64,000 nt of DNA, taken from the NCBI GenBank assembly GCA_954871525.1, contig OX940860.1, forward strand, positions 21,794,001 through 21,858,000, written 5' to 3'. This stretch comes from Parietaria judaica (taxonomy: Eukaryota; Streptophyta; Magnoliopsida; Rosales; Urticaceae). The position numbers and the translations under genes are program-made. This document shows positions 61,501-64,000 of the stretch, piece after piece. The first letter of the stretch is position 1. Each line of letters starts with the position of its first letter. The notes beneath the pieces were generated by a model. That model saw only the letters and a program-made list of their open reading frames with translations, did no database searches and was not told the origin of the DNA.

Positions 61501-64000
61501 TGGCATGTTCAGTCATTATGACCGTCCACGTGTCGCGCAACTATGTGAAAAAGGCGGCTTGTTTTTACGTGCACTGCAGGTATGAATAACAAAATATTTG
61601 TTTGTTTTAGTGACATACATTTAATATATTATTTTTTTGGACTAAATGTTTTTTGTGTCCTGTAGCACTATTCGGACTTGCCTGATATCAAGCGCGTCAT
61701 CGTGAATACACATGCCATTGAACCATCGGTTAGTACTTAAAATAAATGTTAACGTTGATTGTGTAGAAACTAGAAATGTATCTTATACTTCTTTTTTTGT
61801 TTTGTTTTTGTTGCAAGGGTCTGGTTGAGTTCTTTGGGACCCTTTCCAAAGAATGGGCTCTTGAGTGTATGAAGGATCTTTTAGCAGTCAATCTTCGGGG
61901 AAATCTTCAGACTATTGTCCAGGTGAAAGTTTTTGTTCCTCGTCCCCTGCTATTGATCTTTACTTATTAGAAATATAGAAAGAGAGTATTTGTAAATTAC
62001 AATCATACTTAATTAGTTGTTATAATTATAGTTGATTAGGTGTAGAATTTTTTTTTTTAAAATAATTATTAATATGATTTTATGAGATGCATATTAGGGT
62101 ATAAGATGTTCTTGTACTTCCAATAATAATCATTAATGATATTCAGAACATTATCCCAAATTCTACACTTTCTTTGTTGAAGTGAAGCTCACTGTAATTG
62201 TATACCGCAGACTGCCAAAGAATATTCAGAGCAATTAGGAGTAGACGACTGTATAAAAATATTTGATCAGTTCAAGTCTTACGAAGGCTTATACTTTTTC
62301 TTAGGCTCATATCTGAGTTCCAGGTATTCCCTATTCTTCGTTGGAGAGAATTAAATTTGAACCTGTTGACAGCAATTCTTTAAAATATATTTCTTTTTGT
62401 GGTAGTGAGGACCCTGACATTCATTTCAAGTACATAGAAGCTGCTGCCAAAACGGGACAGATTAAGGAGGTTGAACGCGTCACTCGGGAATCAAACTTTT
62501 ATGATGCAGAAAAGACAAAGAACTTTCTAATGGAAGCAAAACTCCCAGATGCACGCCCGTTGATCAACGTCTGTGATCGTTTTGGTTTTGTTCCAGACCT
62601 TACCCATTACCTCTACACGAACAACATGCTTAGATATATCGAAGGCTATGTCCAAAAGGTAGATTTTCTGAGCATATTGTTTCATACATTTAGCTTATTG
62701 TAATGGTTGCTCAAAATTTTTATCTGGCTTGTGGCATCTGATTTTCTACAACTTTAGAAAACAAAATTTAATTATATATATAGAGAATACTTGATATAAG
62801 AAAGTATATAGTTCAAGCCGGTGCCCCAACATTGGCTTCAATACAAACTCAGGCACTTAAGCTTGTTTGGCTTGTGAACCAATTTTCTTGTTTTGGTTTC
62901 AAAAATATTAAACCAAACATGGATTATTGCTGTTCAGTGTTAGTTCCAAACAAGTTTTATGTTTTAATAAATCAATTGGCGTTGTTTGTTTTTGCATGAT
63001 AGGTAAACCCGGGAAATGCATCTTTAGTTGTTGGACAGCTATTGGATGACGAGTGCCCTGAGGATTTTATCAAAGGTCTTATCTTATCTGTTCGTTCTCT
63101 CCTTCCGGTTGAGCCACTGGTGGAACAATGCGAAAAGAGGTACAATTTCTCTTCGTGTTCCTTTTCCTTTGTTGTTTTGCGTTAATCTGTTAGGTCTCGC
63201 GTACAAATGTGTGCATAGGAAATAAGAGAAACAGTCAAAAAAGAGAATTTAGATTAATTGTGGGTATTTGGATATTTTTTCCTTTTTAGGTGTTTTAAGA
63301 GTATTTTAGATTAAGCTCTGCAGCCATAATTTAAGGTGTTTCTATGCAGACTTGACTAAAAATTTAGAGACTTTTCATCGAGAGAGAATGATTTACCTTT
63401 TGAATAGTAGACATATAGAGTAACTGATTGCTGATTTTGATTTTCGATGATAAATAATTGTCCCCGTTTATTATTTTGTTAATTGATTTTCGATGATATA
63501 GTGCCTTCCGGTCAAGAATTTTGATTATCCTATAATAATCTTCCTTGTCTCATGTCGCTTATTGTTTATGCTTTGCTATACAGAAATCGTCTCAGCTTAC
63601 TCAGTCAATTTGTGGAGCATCTCGTGGGTGAAGGAAGCCAAGATGTACATGTTCATAATGCATTGGGTAAAATCGTAATTGACAGCAACAACAATCCAGG
63701 ACAATTTCTCACAACTAACCCGTATTACGATTCTCGTGTACTTGGTAAATATTGTGAGAAAAGAGACCCCACCCTTGCCGTTGTTGCTTACCAAAGAGGG
63801 CAATGTGATGATGAGCTTATACATGTCACGAGTAAAAACTCCTTGTTTAAACTTCAAGCTAGGTATGCCTTCTTTTGTTTTCTGTTAACATTACACTGTT
63901 ATATATATATATATTATATGTAGGTAATCCAATTGTTTTATCTAAGTCAGTTTATTTTTATCATCTGTAATCTTATTGAGTTTGAGTTATGCCATTAATT
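55541..64000 (+). CDS. CHC: Clathrin heavy chain, first 23 exons (continues past the window)
   Basis: Forms the legs of the clathrin triskelion, coating vesicles at the plasma membrane and trans-Golgi. Exons: 55541-55585, 55721-55925, 56644-56732, 56852-56930, 57094-57221, 57446-57544, 57627-57735, 58652-58731, 58820-59047, 59116-59181, 59653-59769, 60019-60216, 60579-60695, 60805-60864, 60996-61082, 61254-61337, 61445-61579, 61666-61728, 61818-61922, 62211-62323, 62406-62658, 63003-63139, 63584-63862. Phases agree throughout, giving about 958 of the roughly 1,700 residues expected. It begins [15 protein letters not shown]; the N-terminal seven-blade propeller spans about residues 1-330, then the linker and helical leg repeats ([42 protein letters not shown]). 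No stop or frameshift is seen. CHC1 and CHC2 cannot be told apart here. Confidence 0.97.

Overview
This is nuclear DNA from a flowering plant, most likely a dicot tree or shrub. The signs are intron-rich genes with plant-type exon layouts, AT-rich intergenic DNA, and a dense load of plant-type transposons (Tat-like LTR elements, hAT and MULE MITEs, tRNA-derived SINEs). I see no bacterial, organellar or viral backbone.

Four host genes are well supported. On the minus strand, a 13-exon glutamine-dependent asparagine synthetase lies at 6100-9707; its reading frame closes exactly to 586 residues. On the plus strand are a 4-exon clade B PP2C of the AP2C type with a MAPK-docking motif (36713-38457, 372 aa), a single-exon MAPKKK17/18-like kinase (51583-52926), and the first 23 exons of a clathrin heavy chain gene (from 55541 past the window end, about 958 residues visible). 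Broken host-gene pieces are an isolated SWEET sugar-transporter exon (5168-5329), a BIG GRAIN 1-like fragment (about 32465-32956), and a SKIP14-like F-box gene sitting inside a retroelement (2752-3804).

Layout: 1-5033 is one end of a minus-strand LTR element (A) that carries the F-box gene, a repeat array and an antisense spliced coiled-coil ORF. 5034-10010 holds the SWEET exon and the asparagine synthetase. 10011-36480 is gene-poor and full of nested transposons: three hAT/MULE MITEs packed into 1.5 kb, a 2.0-kb solo LTR with internal tandem repeats, a MULE whose arms are themselves tandem arrays, a hAT element with a decayed transposase, and a minimal SINE. 36500-38460 is the phosphatase. 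40596-47673 is a stratified insertion site. In it, an almost perfect 823-bp palindrome built from retrotransposon LTR sequence is flanked by a 109-bp direct duplication. A gene-less LTR element (B, 42775-47621, TSD cctct) related to A landed in the right-hand copy of that duplication. 47674-55540 holds a second SINE, the kinase gene and a gag relic. The clathrin gene fills the rest.

The phosphatase and kinase both belong to MAPK-cascade families, but nothing here shows that their proximity is functional. The most unusual items are the gene-carrying retroelement A, the palindrome with its abnormally long flanking duplication, and the repeat families shared by elements A and B.
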